NCBI GenBank assembly: GCA_018136815.1
Contig: CM030940.1
Coordinates: 4,261,745-4,325,744, forward strand
Length of the DNA: 64,000 nt
Direction of reading: 5' to 3'
From: Isochrysis galbana
Lineage: Eukaryota > Haptophyta > Isochrysidales > Isochrysidaceae
Positions within the stretch are counted from its first letter, which is position 1. Every line of letters starts with the position of its first letter. The translations under genes were made by a program, and so were the position numbers. Below the pieces are notes generated by a model, which saw nothing but the letters and a program-made list of their open reading frames with translations, searched no databases and had not been told where the DNA came from. This document shows, in pieces, positions 11,292 through 21,404 of this stretch.

Positions 11292-12220
11292 ATCTAACTG
11301 AGCATTAGTACCACTACTCTCACTAGCCCGGTACTAACACGACAGCCCTCAGCGCACCTGCCCGTACACCATGGCGCGTGTTGTTGCCACAGATACATAC
11401 ACCTATGCACCCCTCCACATCTCCCCCCTCGCAAGCCCCCGGCTCCCATTCTAACTCCCCACAAGTTAAAATGAGGGAAAACCCATTGAGGCGGACCGGT
11501 CGACGCCGGCCGACTCTCCGGGAAAAAGCACCGGGGGGGGGGGGAGGAACCTCTCGTCAACAAAGAGGAACGGCCCTTCCAGCTCGCGCCGTGAGCGGTC
11601 CTCGAGAAATAAACGACTGCGAGTCGACTAGCCTGCGCCACCTTCAGGATACTCTCCTCGAGCTTGAGCCGCTCCCTTCTCTCTCCCGCCTGTCGCCGGC
11701 CGCCCCCTACCCGTTTGCTACCGCAAACGGGGCCTGTTTCTAACCGCACTCCATCGGGGGGGGTGCAAATCCCCCCCTCTCCCTCTCTCCACTCTCTCCC
11801 TTCGTCGTCCCTGCGGCGCGTCGCCATGCGGCGCGCCCTGGCCTGCTCTCAGGGGCCCTTTGGGGGCTCCCAGGGGGCCAGCAAGGGCAGCTCAGGGGGC
11901 AGTGGAGGCTGGGGCTTAGCCCCTGGCCCCCCCTGCCTCTCCCACGCTCGCCTCGCTGGCCATGGGAGCCGCCCAGAGACACCTGTATGCCTGGCGACCA
12001 GGGACAGAGGGGGAGTCAGCTCGAGGGCAGGCCCAGCGCGGGCGTGGGAGTGCGGCTCGCGGGCCGCGCCCCCGAAGGGTCTGGGCCAGATTGTTGAGTG
12101 CCCTGCCCCTGCCAAAGGGCAGGGGCTGGGGTTGATTGTACGGGCCCACCCCGGGGGGTGTCCGCGATGGTGTGAGGGGGGCGCGAGGCCCCCATTGTCC
12201 CCCACATATAAAAGTAGGTA
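11292..12220 (-). mobile_element. Non-autonomous retroposon, copy 2, with a perfect 17-bp duplication
   Basis: Flanked by GATCTCGATCTCGTCTA at 11275-11291 and 12221-12237. On the minus strand it opens with the hairpin CCTAC-TTTTATAT-GTGGG and carries the family core (CTCAGGGGGCAG, GAGGCTGGGGC, CCTGCCTCTCCC; 11890-11945). The module at 11460-11640 is present inverted at about 21405-21550. 929 bp, no gene. The 3' end (plus 11292) is diverged from an oligo(T). Confidence 0.75.
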
Positions 12221-12237
12221 GATCTCGATCTCGTCTA

Positions 12238-12730
12238 GAACGGGGATAGCACGATAACGGAAGCGAGGGGCAATCTTGCTTGCTGTGCATGATTCGAAGA
12301 GGTGGGCCAGGCTATTGTAGTCGGCCGCGAGCAGTTGTGTGTCATCCGCAAATTGGCTAATCTTAATTTCGGCTCCATTTATTTTTATTAGTATGCCTTC
12401 TATGTCGTCGTCCTCGTTGAGTACTCTCGTGAGGGCTTTCGCCGTCAAGAGGAAGACTAGGGGCGATAGCGGGCAGCCTTGAGGCACTCCACTCGCTACC
12501 TTGAAAGGGCGAAGCTTCATCTGCCTCCGTTGGCTTTTATATACAGGATTGGTTTGGCTTCCGAGTTCGTGGTTCGTGAGGGATCTCGCGTATCTCCGGA
12601 AGCCGGAAGTTCTCTCTGAACTAAAGTTTGTCTAAGACGAGGTGGTAGAAGTCCCAATTGACTCTGTCGAAGGCCTTTTCCCAGTCTAGTAGACTCAGTC
12701 TAGCGCTAATAGGAGCCATGGCTCTGCCCG
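12238..12730 (-). mobile_element. LINE reverse-transcriptase fragment, broken
   Basis: The minus strand encodes DWEKAFDRVNWDFYH (about 12640-12690), then after frame breaks SGVPQGCPLSPLVFLL (about 12450-12500) and KISQFADDTQLLAADYNSL, the FADD catalytic box. These match the RT of the copy at 41489-46510. The remnant continues beyond an inserted retroposon at 13517-13590. It is a decayed, non-functional copy. Confidence 0.8.
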
Positions 12731-12747
12731 GTCTCGGTCTCGTCTAG
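12731..12747. repeat. Left target-site duplication of retroposon copy 3
   Basis: GTCTCGGTCTCGTCTAG, identical to 13500-13516. Confidence 0.85.
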
Positions 12748-13499
12748 TGATTAACTTCTTAATAGTCTCACCGCACACGCGGCCGTGGACCCTCTACTTT
12801 CTACTCACGCAGCAAACCTTTCTACACCCCCTCTCTCCCGGCCCTTTCCCCCCCGCCATCAGGCGACTCCCCCCGTGCACTACTAGGGGGATAGGGGAAA
12901 AGGGCTTAGATATGGTCGGTGGCCCGCGCCCCCCCCCGGTGATCCGTTCCCCCCTTCCTCCTATGCCTACCGGGCTGGCGGCGTCCTCAGTCCCGACTTC
13001 TCCTGTAAACAGGTGCGGGACTTACATATTTTCCGGTGAGCGGAGCCCTCGCTCCGCCCACCCCCTTCTCCGCGCTCTCTCTCCCCTCTCCTGCAGGCAC
13101 GCGCGATGGCGCGCCTGCGACAGGCCTGCAGCTGCCTCTGGCGACCCCTGGAGGCTCCTGGAGGCCAGCTCAGGGGGCAGAGGAGGCTGGGGCTGGGCCC
13201 TGGTCTCCCCTGCCTCTCCCTCGCTGGCGCTCCTGGGCCTCAGGGGCCCCCACTCTGCACCCGTCTGCCTGTCGAACAGGGGGGGAGGGGGGGTTGGAGC
13301 GATGGGCTGGCCACGAGGGGCCAGGACGCGCGAATCAGGCGAGCCTGTCAGGGAGAGAGTGGGTCAGCAGGGCAGTGGCCTCCTGGCAAGCCATCAGGCA
13401 TGCCAGGAGAGTGGGTGGTTCCTCCCCCATGGCAGGGGAGGAGTGGAGAGAGGGGGGGGCTCGTGCCCCCCCCTGGGCGAACTAAGTATAAACTTAGTT
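12748..13499 (-). mobile_element. Non-autonomous retroposon, copy 3, nested in a LINE remnant
   Basis: 752 bp between perfect 17-bp repeats (12731-12747, 13500-13516). Minus strand: the 5' hairpin AACTAAGT-TTAT-ACTTAGTT abuts the duplication, and the 3' end ACTATTAAGAAGTTAATCA is a mutated version of the AAGAAG-oligo(T) tail. Very similar to 55669-56397 (inverted). The interrupted host sequence is a LINE RT, with EATHLLQL and HAYLDETE on one side and DWEKAFDRV on the other. No ORF looks genuine. Confidence 0.85.
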
Positions 13500-13590
13500 G
13501 TCTCGGTCTCGTCTAGGTATGCGTGTATCAGTTGCAAGAGGTGTGTAGCCTCGTAGCTCCCCCGCGTCTTCCTCGTCGTTGCAATGATCT
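13500..13590 (-). mobile_element. LINE RT fragment, continuation of 12238-12730
   Basis: Minus-strand SYEATHLLQLIHAYLDETE matches SEATHLLQLTRAYLDETGD of the long LINE. The first 17 bases are the right target duplication. Confidence 0.75.
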
Positions 13591-14267
13591 GCTCCCCTTC
13601 CGTCCCCCGTCCCAGTGTCCGACGTCTGTGGCCCTCCGCCCAGTGATCCTCCCGCGTGTTACGCCCCCCAGTGTGCCGAGCCATCTGGCGTCCCGCCTGC
13701 TAGCTGCTAGGCCTTCCCCACTTCTAGTCCATACCATACCCACGGTGACCCACGGGCCCGTGCCCGATGTCTCCCCAGCCCTCCTCCTCCTCGCTCCTCG
13801 TCCCCCCCCCCCCCCTATTCATACTTGTTACTTTGGCTGGTTAAGATCCACAGCTCCATCCACACCTCCATCACTGCCAACAACGCCCGTTCCGAGATCA
13901 TAAAATGTGGTTTATGATCTCCGGCTGAGGCTGCCGTTGATTGTGTGATGTTGATGCCAACCTGTGGCCTTGCGCACGGAGGGTGTGTGTGTGGCGGCTG
14001 GACGCTATCATGTACTATGTAATGCGTAGAAATGGAGTCTCCTCGAAATCAAGAGCAACGAATGGAAGTTGACATGGAATAGGCACGCGCTCATATGTAC
14101 GCATGCTCTCCCTAAGAGCTATGCGTGCATACTAAGAGGCCATGCGTGCATGGGCGCATCGAGACGCGTGCTCATGCTCTCACGCTGGCACGTGCATGCA
14201 TGCTCACAACACAGAAATCAGAGAAGCCACCGGTACACTCCATACTGACCGCCGACAATCACGATGA
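13591..14267. other. Intergenic, no gene seen
   Basis: Pyrimidine-rich 13600-13820 with a poly-C run; 14090-14210 has repeated GCATGCGTGC/CATGCATG words. This is the 3' flank of the Lys-rich gene. Confidence 0.4.
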
Positions 14268-15305
14268 TCACAGAGTGGCAGATCTCTCCCGATTTTTCCT
14301 CGCAGCCTTCTTCTCCTTCTTCTTCTCCTTTGCCTGTGCGGCCTCCGCATCCACATCCCTATTGTGACAATTGGCACCAGTAATATCATCACCGCCCCCG
14401 GCCTTCTTGGCCGCCTTAGCTGCCTTCTTGGCCGCCTTGAGCAACGCCTTCGCTTCCTTGAGCTGAGCCATCGCTGGAGATTCAGCGACCACACTTTCTA
14501 TTGTTTTGACATCTTGATGATCCCTCCCCCTCTCGTCTTTCTTCTCCCTCTTCGTCTTTTGAGGTGCATCCGTGCCATTTGCATGGTCCCCGGAAAGCTT
14601 CTTCTTCTTGTCTGTGCCCTTCCTCTCCTTCTTCTCCTTCTTCTCCTCATTCTTCCTGTCCTTCTTGTCCTTCTTCTTGTCCTTCTTCTTATCTTTCTTG
14701 TCCTTTGCCTTGACCTTCTCTTCTATGTCCACAGCATCTTGCCCCATGGGCCTGGGTGCACTGTCATAGACCATCACCTCCATGGTCTCAGAAGAGGGTT
14801 GTGCAGCGGGCGTTGGCGAAGCTTGGGCAGTGGAGATGGCTTCAGATGAGTATTTTGGTTCGGACTCCACTTGTGGTGTGACGGCAAGAGAGCAATGGTC
14901 CTCCTTGGCCTTCTTTGCTAGAGGCGCTGGCACCTTGTCCTCCGCCTCGCGCTTATTGGTGGTTGGCTGCTGCTGCTGCTGCTGCTGTTGGACGGATGCG
15001 GCGGCAGCGGCGGCGGCCGCCGCCTTCTCCCGCTTCCTTCTTGCCTTGAGCCTCGCTGCGGATGGCGGCGCCCTCTCCTCGAGGTGGGCGAGGCAGGCGC
15101 GCAGCCCCGCCTCAATCCTCGGACGCAGCTCGCAGCCAGGCGCGGCGAGGAAGTCGTCGAGGGCATCACGCGCGTCGGCAGCGGTAGCAGCACGCGAGCT
15201 GACGAGCACAAACCCCGCTGCTGGCCGCCCATTCGTCTGCGTCACGTGCAGCCCGGAGCTCCAGCCGCGGGGACGGCGAGTGCTCTCATCGTGGAGAGGG
15301 AACAT
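14268..15305 (-). CDS. Lys-rich, low-complexity protein (345 aa), unknown
   Basis: A long single ORF from ATG 15305. Residues 1-85 are ordinary sequence (ADARDALDDFLAAP, EAGLRACLAHLEERAPP). Then come poly-Ala and poly-Gln tracts (about 95-115), an acidic/Ser-rich middle, and a KDKKDKKKDKKKDKKD-type stretch (about 205-245). A second Lys/Ala helix with KAAKKAAKAAKKAGGG follows near 310. The C-terminus is again basic (KEKKKEKKAARKNRERSATL). Composition suggests a nuclear or nucleolar, nucleic-acid-associated protein, but I recognise no domain. The upstream 15330-15480 is poly-C/CT, like the promoters of the recognised genes here. The open frame over 1 kb in non-repeat sequence favours a real gene; the low-complexity part lowers confidence. 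Confidence 0.55.
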   Translation of the reverse strand: MFPLHDESTRRPRGWSSGLHVTQTNGRPAAGFVLVSSRAATAADARDALDDFLAAPGCELRPRIEAGLRACLAHLEERAPPSAARLKARRKREKAAAAAAAAASVQQQQQQQQPTTNKREAEDKVPAPLAKKAKEDHCSLAVTPQVESEPKYSSEAISTAQASPTPAAQPSSETMEVMVYDSAPRPMGQDAVDIEEKVKAKDKKDKKKDKKKDKKDRKNEEKKEKKERKGTDKKKKLSGDHANGTDAPQKTKREKKDERGRDHQDVKTIESVVAESPAMAQLKEAKALLKAAKKAAKAAKKAGGGDDITGANCHNRDVDAEAAQAKEKKKEKKAARKNRERSATL

Positions 15306-16458
15306 CGAGGAGTGCCTCCACCTCTGAAGCCCTCCCCCCCCCCCCCCCCCCCCCTTCCCTCCCCTTCCTTCCCCCTCCCTCCCTCCCTCCCTTTCTCGCG
15401 CTCTCCCTCCCTCCCTCCCTCCCTCCCCCCCCCCCCCGCTCTCTCGCTCCCCCCCCCCCCCCCCCCCCCCCTCTCGCTCTCCTGCTACGCGGCGGACGGA
15501 GCGGGGGCTCTAAGAGGAGGGCGTTTTGATGTAAAGAGTAAACCCAATCTCCTTACGTACACGAGGGGGGCTTGTCAGTGAGAGTTTTCTTGTCTGTGCT
15601 GGTTTAATCCTAGTGCTGCGGGACCCTAGCCCTTCGACGGACACGGAGCCCCTCCCCCGCGATGGGGGTGTGTGCGGTTGGCGCATGGCTCGTCCGGTGT
15701 ATGTGGTCTAGATATGCTAGCCAACACGAACACGATGCTCTACAAGAATACATGAATACACTATTCACTACCACTGCTAGTTATTCACTATTCACTATTC
15801 ACTAGAATACATGTGGTCTAGATATGGTAGAGTGTAGAGTCGCGCCGGCGCGCTGGCGCGCTCCATCTCCATCTCCATCGCAACTGACCATAAAGTTAGT
15901 TACGGAGGAGTCCTGAGATCTGAGATGAGGGATGGCGAGACGGAGACGCCGGTCTACCCTCTACCCTCTACAGACCAAAAGCGTTCAATTATCCCCATCC
16001 CTGCAAGCACCTTTCGTTGTCACCTGTCACCTGGAGGTTACTTGAGTCAACTTGACACATCACATGTTGAAACACACACGTGGTCTTACTCCATTCACGC
16101 GATTTGGGCTGTGTGTGTCTAGTGCCCCTGTGTCTGTGTGTCCTGTGCCCCTGTGTGTGTGTCCTGTGCCCCTGTGTGTGTGTGTCCTGTGCCCCTGTGT
16201 GTGTGTGTGTGTGTGTGTGTCCCAAGTGAGCGCACCTGTTGTTTGGTGGTGCTGCCGTTGTAGTCATGGCGAAATGTGGGGGAGGATGGAGCTGGGGACC
16301 TTCGTGGGGAGAGTCGTGGAGTGGATTGGAGGTGTCCACCACCGTGACAGCGCGCCGCGAGAGAGAGGCGAGCGAGCGTCCCGAAGGTTTTGTCATCTAA
16401 CTTGTAAGGCGTCTTCACATTACTCGGTCGTCACGGTCAAATCCTTCTGACGCCGCGT
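15306..16458. other. Intergenic: poly-C/CT promoter-like tract, hairpin remnant, GT microsatellite
   Basis: 15330-15480 is poly-C and TCCC repeats upstream of the Lys-rich gene. 15878-15900 (AACTGACCATAAAGTTAGTT) is a diverged 5' hairpin of the retroposon family, minus-strand orientation. GTGTCCTGTGCCCCTGTGTG units and (GT)n fill 16110-16222. Confidence 0.55.
16121..16222. repeat. GT-rich minisatellite/microsatellite
   Basis: Units of CCCCTGTGTGTGTGTCCTGTG expanding into (GT)11. Confidence 0.85.
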
Positions 16459-16743
16459 CTACCCACTTTTGTTCTCTTGTGTATGATGCCACACCTTAGA
16501 CGAGAGGGGTGCACTAGGCCCTAGCAGGGCGTCGAACTCTTCGTTGAAGTAAGGGAAGCTGCGTTTCAGGGAAGGATCCAGTAGCAGAATGGTGTCCGGA
16601 ATGCGGTCGATCTCTCGCTGCCATCGAGCAACGAAGTCAGCCGAGCCATAATTGAGTGCGCATGTGATCTCCAGTGGGATAGCGCAGGCTTTGGATGCCT
16701 TGGAGTCGTGATTCATATCATAATATCGCCACTCATCGTGCAA
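16459..16743 (-). CDS. Unrecognised ORF (95 aa), possible captured exon
   Basis: Non-repetitive ORF, open upstream to about 16795 without an ATG, encoding YYDMNHDSKASKACAIPLEI and IPDTILLLDPSLKRSFPYFN. Composition is protein-like, but there is no recognised domain, good start or splice context. It may be a gene or transposon fragment. Confidence 0.2.
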   Translation of the reverse strand: MHDEWRYYDMNHDSKASKACAIPLEITCALNYGSADFVARWQREIDRIPDTILLLDPSLKRSFPYFNEEFDALLGPSAPLSSKVWHHTQENKSG

Positions 16744-17907
16744 AGCTTCGAGTTGTGTGTTATGCGCCCGGACGGCGCCGCGCTTTATTTATTTAGGCCC
16801 TGCGCAGAGACAGAGACGACTGCGCATCACATAGGTATCGGTAGACTTGTAGCGGTGCACTCCTAGGCGAGAGAGTGGTTAGGCTGAGGCCCACCCTAGA
16901 TGTGAAAAACAGCGGGTGAGGTCTAGAAAGACATTAAAAGCAGCTGTTTTTGGGAATCGAAAAAAAACAGTCAAAAACAGTGCAAAAAACAGTGGACCTC
17001 TGCATGGAATACATCATGGCGGTCGCGTACGCTGAACCGAATCCCATGGCGCAAGTGCGCCGAGCAGCTGGCAAGCTCTACATAGTGAACCGGCCAAGCG
17101 TCCTCTCACGCATCACGGACCTCGCCATCCAAGATCAGCCGAGCGACATCGTCGCCTGCCAGGAGAATGACGTGGAAGAGGGATGTGAGATAAAGACCAA
17201 GAAGATGAAAACTCAGTCCGCGTAGCTAGTCACCGCTTGTTGAGAGAAGCGGGGCGTGGGGGCGTGATTAGCTTTGTGGGGTCCTGAGGCCGCCCACGGG
17301 TCTCACCTCACCGACCAGCGCCTTATCTGGCACTGTCAGAGAGAGCAGGACCGCGAAGGCAGCCTCAACGCGGAGGCTCGTCAGCCACGCGTGGACGGCC
17401 GCGTTGGTGAGCTGGTCCTGGTTCTCGATGCCGAGTTCGAGTGAGGGCGAATCCTGCGAGGGGCGGGTCGGGATGGTCGGGGTGGGGTCTGTGGCAGCCA
17501 GGGTAGCCGCGTGCGCGCGCTTTGAGAAGCTGGGTGGGCTGCGCGGGCAATGATGCCAGTGGGTCAGGGGGTGGTCGGACTGTCGGCAGCCCGACACGGC
17601 GCTGCATCGGGCGGGAATCAAATGCCGAATGTAGCTTAGATATAAAGGAACCGATCCCCCCGCGGGCGCGACCGCCCATTCTTTACGGGTAGAGCGTGAG
17701 GGCGCGTGACGGAGGGGGCGAGAGGGGGGGCGAATCGCACCATTTCTTGGCGAAGATTTTCGTAGCGTCAGGTAGCCCCCCCGGGAGGTTTTTTAGTGGG
17801 CATCGCGCCACGGTCAAAAAATGCAGCCCAACCCTTACTAGTCGTTAAAAAGCCCCTGTTTGACCGCCCTACCTCTAACTCCAACTCCAACTCAGGGGAT
17901 ACTACAA
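16744..17907. other. Intergenic, mostly dispersed repeat; weak ORF
   Basis: A short ORF at 16950-17225 encodes AEPNPMAQVRRAAGKLYIVN, unrecognised. 17560-17760 is an inverted partner of 28335-28565. TGTTTGACCGCCCTAC near 17857 is the edge of repeat family E. Otherwise nothing. Confidence 0.4.
17560..17760 (+). repeat. Dispersed repeat family D, inverted relative to 28335-28565
   Basis: GCCCGACACGGCGCTGCATC, GATCCCCCCGCGGGCGCG and GGCGAATCGCACCATTTCTT reappear reverse-complemented at 28335-28565. Confidence 0.7.
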
Positions 17908-17924
17908 AGGGCTCTATCAAGAAA

Positions 17925-18793
17925 TAAATAAAACAAACCATGTTATATCCTAGCCAACCCCACTAGCTAATTGGACGCAACTTTTCCGTCCCGGAATCCC
18001 GCCATGCCTGACGAGCCAGGTGTCCGAGTGCTACCGGGGGGAGGGGGCACTCGATATTTGTCCTCCCCCCAGTGCACGCACCGACCCCGCGCACCCCAGC
18101 ACGTCCTCTCCTCGAGTCCACGCTGGGGGAAAACCCCTTTCGGGTAAAAGCAACGCAGGGGGGGGGGGGGCACTCGTGAAAGGGAGCCCAGAAGCGCTAA
18201 TCTGTCTCGCCGAGGCGAGTGGCCGCGGCGAGCCGCGGCCCTTCCCTCCTGGTTTTGGTGCCCCCGTCTTCTCTTACCCAAACGGGGTGAGAAGACACGT
18301 AAACGCCGGAGGGGAGAGCGGAGAGCTGCCACTCCCCCCTCCCCTCCCTCTTCCCTCTTCCTCCTCTCTTCCCTGCGGCTCTGGCCCATGGCGCGCGCCT
18401 GCGGCCCCTCTTCAAGTCCCCAGGAGGCCTGCAGGGGCCTGGGAGCACAGCTCAGGGGGCAGGTGAGGCTGGGGCATGGCCCTGGCCCCTCCTGCCTCTC
18501 CCTCGCTGGCTCTCGAGCCCCTGCCGGTCGACAGGAGCTGGCTGGGGGCTCCTGATCAGGGGGGCCCAGGGGGAGGAGGGGTTGGTCAGAGCGAGAAGCA
18601 GGCCAACGCGGGCCAGGGCGTGCGATCTGTGCCCGACTCTCAGGGAGAGTCTGGGCAGTCTGGGTGAGTCCCCCTACATGCCAAGAGGCAGCGCAGGGGG
18701 GTGGATGGTTCTCGCCCCCCATGAGGGGAGTCGAGAGAGTAGGGGGGGGCGCGAGGCCCCCCTCCATGGCGACCAATCATAAGATTAGTCTGG
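17925..18793 (-). mobile_element. Non-autonomous retroposon, copy 4, with a perfect 17-bp duplication
   Basis: Flanked by AGGGCTCTATCAAGAAA at 17908-17924 and 18794-18810. Minus strand: hairpin GACTAATC-TTAT-GATTGGTC, then GCCATGGAGGGGGGCC as in the LINE 5' end, the family core (18450-18510) and an A/T-rich 3' end. 869 bp; no protein. Confidence 0.8.
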
Positions 18794-18972
18794 AGGGCTC
18801 TATCAAGAAAGGAGAGATTCGCGCGACGCCGGCCTTGAGGCGGCCCTGGAGGCACAGCCCCAGCCCCTCACACGAATGCGAATGACTCGGCGCGCCTCGA
18901 AGCTCGAAGGACCTCGAAGCTCGAAGGAGCCGTAGTAACCCATCGTCTATCGTCTGCATGCTATATGGATAT

Positions 18973-19056
18973 GAACTTCAAGCCGCCATAGCGAGCATAG
19001 GGGCAGGCAAGAGCGTGGGGCCTGACGCCGAATTCTACTCCATTTTCGAGGCTATT
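18973..19056 (+). mobile_element. Short LINE RT fragment
   Basis: Encodes AAIASIGAGKSVGPDAEFYS, aligning with RAIRSIGLGKSAGPDGLPAE of the long LINE. Isolated remnant. Confidence 0.7.
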
Positions 19057-20585
19057 AGTATGTGCTATGTGCTATTGTGTATGAGGTGTATAGTAGTATA
19101 AATGTAACCCCTAGGAGCAAACGCCCCCTGATCTCGGGGGCAACATATATGTATGCTGAGGACCAAACGCATGTTTCTCACAGAGACTGTTGTCGAGGAT
19201 GGTCGAGTTGAGAGTGAGGGCTCTAAACCAGGGCAAGGCGAGTGCCGCCGGAATCTCGAGAGAGTAGCGAATTGGCCAATGAATATGAAAAAAGGTCAGT
19301 TGTGCAACCGCACCTCAAATGAGGGAGCTTTGTGGAACATTCCACGTACAACATTGGACAAGGTGAAGCTGATTCAGCAAGCATAATGCATCACAAAGAC
19401 AACGCAAGTGTGCAAGTATTCGGGCGAGAAAGGGGACCATCTATCAGAACATATGAGTTGGGTGCCGCAAGACAAGCGGAATCCATGAGCAATGGGTTTT
19501 GGAAGAGACGGGGTAGTGCTACGATGAGAAAGCGACGTAGATCAGGTGAAGAGTCATTTACAAGACAACCACCTGCATGGGTAAGAATGTGTGTGATCAA
19601 GGGCATCCAGCGTCAAGAAGGACCGGCAGTGCAGGTCATCACGAACTTCCACATGTGTGCGTGTGGACTTCCAGCGAGCGCTCAGTCCTGTTGAGCTTGA
19701 TCTTTTTTGGCTCACGGTAGATGCCGAAAGAAAAAGAGGTCATCATCGCGGCTCACTGCTGGTGTGCCCTCAGTTCAGAGAGCTTGCCCGGGAGTCGGGA
19801 GATGTGGAAGGGTGGGCAAACCTGTCTGCGCGGCTCCCCGACGCCACGTCGCATGGCCAGGGGGCGGGATGTTAAAATAAAAAGGCTGTAGGAGTACTTT
19901 ACCTTGTAAAGCCCATGTTACTCTGACTGATCTCTCATCTCTTAAGAGGCGGCTGGAAGCACCTGCAAAGGTGCTTCGAGACCCCTTTTTATTCCTAGCA
20001 TATTGGCGGCCCCTTGGAGCCTAGAGGACACCAACATTGAGCTGGAGCCTTGCCATCAATATGGAGGACTAGTCCTATGCAAAAGATGGAGTCGAATCGC
20101 CCGAAATTTGCTCCCATGACGACCTGATCGGTAGCGATGCTGCCGACGAGCCGGCGTCGCACGTCGTTCACAACGTATGCTGCAGGAGATCGAGTCGCAG
20201 TTCACAACTCTCATCAAGATAATACGTGTCGGGGGTATTTATTGATGCTGAGTAATCTAAGCCTTACAAATCATATACAAGAAGAACTGCTCACAAACCC
20301 TTTGGGCCAGAATATTTGATGGGCAAAGCGTTCCCCTTTGAGACAGACAACATACAAGCGAGCGGAGACGAGCACACAACACACGCAAGCATTCAGACTG
20401 CACGTGCGCGCATTCCAGTGGACTGCCTGCGCGTCGCCATGGCCAGCGCGCAGGCAGTCCATATGTGTCTAGTCATAATCACTCCCTGATCGGGCGCGCA
20501 GACACAGACAGCCTGCCAAAATTGCTGGCTCGCGCTCGTGCGCTGCGCCGTTGCCGCTGCAGCAGCTAGCCGCCAACACCAGCAG
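19057..20585. other. Intergenic; one strong hairpin, no recognised gene
   Basis: Several ORFs of 60-120 codons (19153-19875) resemble nothing I know. A 9-bp hairpin with a GCAA loop lies at 19956-19977. The 20000-20560 interval holds nothing identifiable. Confidence 0.35.
19956..19990 (+). ncRNA. GNRA-loop hairpin followed by a T-run (possible small-RNA 3' end)
   Basis: GAAGCACCT-GCAA-AGGTGCTTC is a perfect 9-bp stem with a GNRA tetraloop, followed by GAGACCCCTTTTT. It resembles a Pol III transcript end, but I found no A/B boxes or known RNA upstream. Confidence 0.15.
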
Positions 20586-21404
20586 CTACTCGCCCGCCAC
20601 TGTGGCGATCGGAACGTGCCGACCCACAAACAAAAGCAACCAGGCCTGCCAGTTCCCCTTCCCACTGCCTAGATGCTCGCCCATCTGCTCCTGAAAGGTG
20701 AAGCACCTTTCGCGGCGCGCGCATGCAGCGCCGCCCAGGTGACACAAATTGTGACCTAGCTCGCGCTGCGCGTCGAGCTGGGGGCTAGGGCCAAGATATG
20801 ATATGCCGCAGAAGCGGCAAGTCGGATCGTCAACGAATCGGTTCGCCGTGGCTATCCTCCTATGTAGGATGTGTTTAAAGTGCATGTAAGAATCCCTTGG
20901 CGTTAGAAAGTTATATTTGTATAGTTGCGATACTTGTTTCCATTTTCCGGAGAGGGCCGGTAGCCGCTTCTCCCACATAACGTGGACTTTTGAGTCTTCG
21001 TTTTCCTCAAGGCGAGGAACGCTTTAGTCAGCGTCTTGACATTTATATCTTCTCCCATGTGTGGCGAGCGCCCTCGCAAGGGCTCTGCCTCCCGAATTTG
21101 CGTAAGGGGAAGGGGTCGCCCCCGCGTTGGATCGGGTGTCCCTATTGACGCTTTCTACGCAGTTAAAATCGCCCGCTAGTATGGTGTGGGGAAGTATTTC
21201 CGGCGCCGCGTGTAGTATTTTGATTTCGTCTCTACGCTTATTTGGTTGGGCACTCAGATATACTGAGGAGAAGGATATTGATATTGTTTCATGTCCGATT
21301 TTAGCTTTAACTACTACCAACCTCCCCGGAATAACTACCGACTTAGCAAACGGGCGAAGGGGGGCGGCTGGCGACAGGAGGAAGAGAGGAAGGGAGTGGC
21401 TCAA
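20586..21404 (-). mobile_element. Internally deleted LINE remnant
   Basis: The minus strand first encodes an APE-endonuclease piece (SVYLSAQPNKRRDEI, ILAGDFNCVESVNRDT; 21404-21024). It then jumps to the far C-terminus of ORF2 (WEKRLPALSGKWKQVSQLYK, HRRIATANRF, DPTCRFCG; 20978-20800), which matches 62150-62310. Everything between, including the RT, is missing. Confidence 0.75.

Noticed and set aside
11292-13499. Helitron (terminal hairpin) as the nature of the short elements
   Set aside because: Helitrons make no target duplication; these have perfect 17-bp duplications and a retroposon tail.
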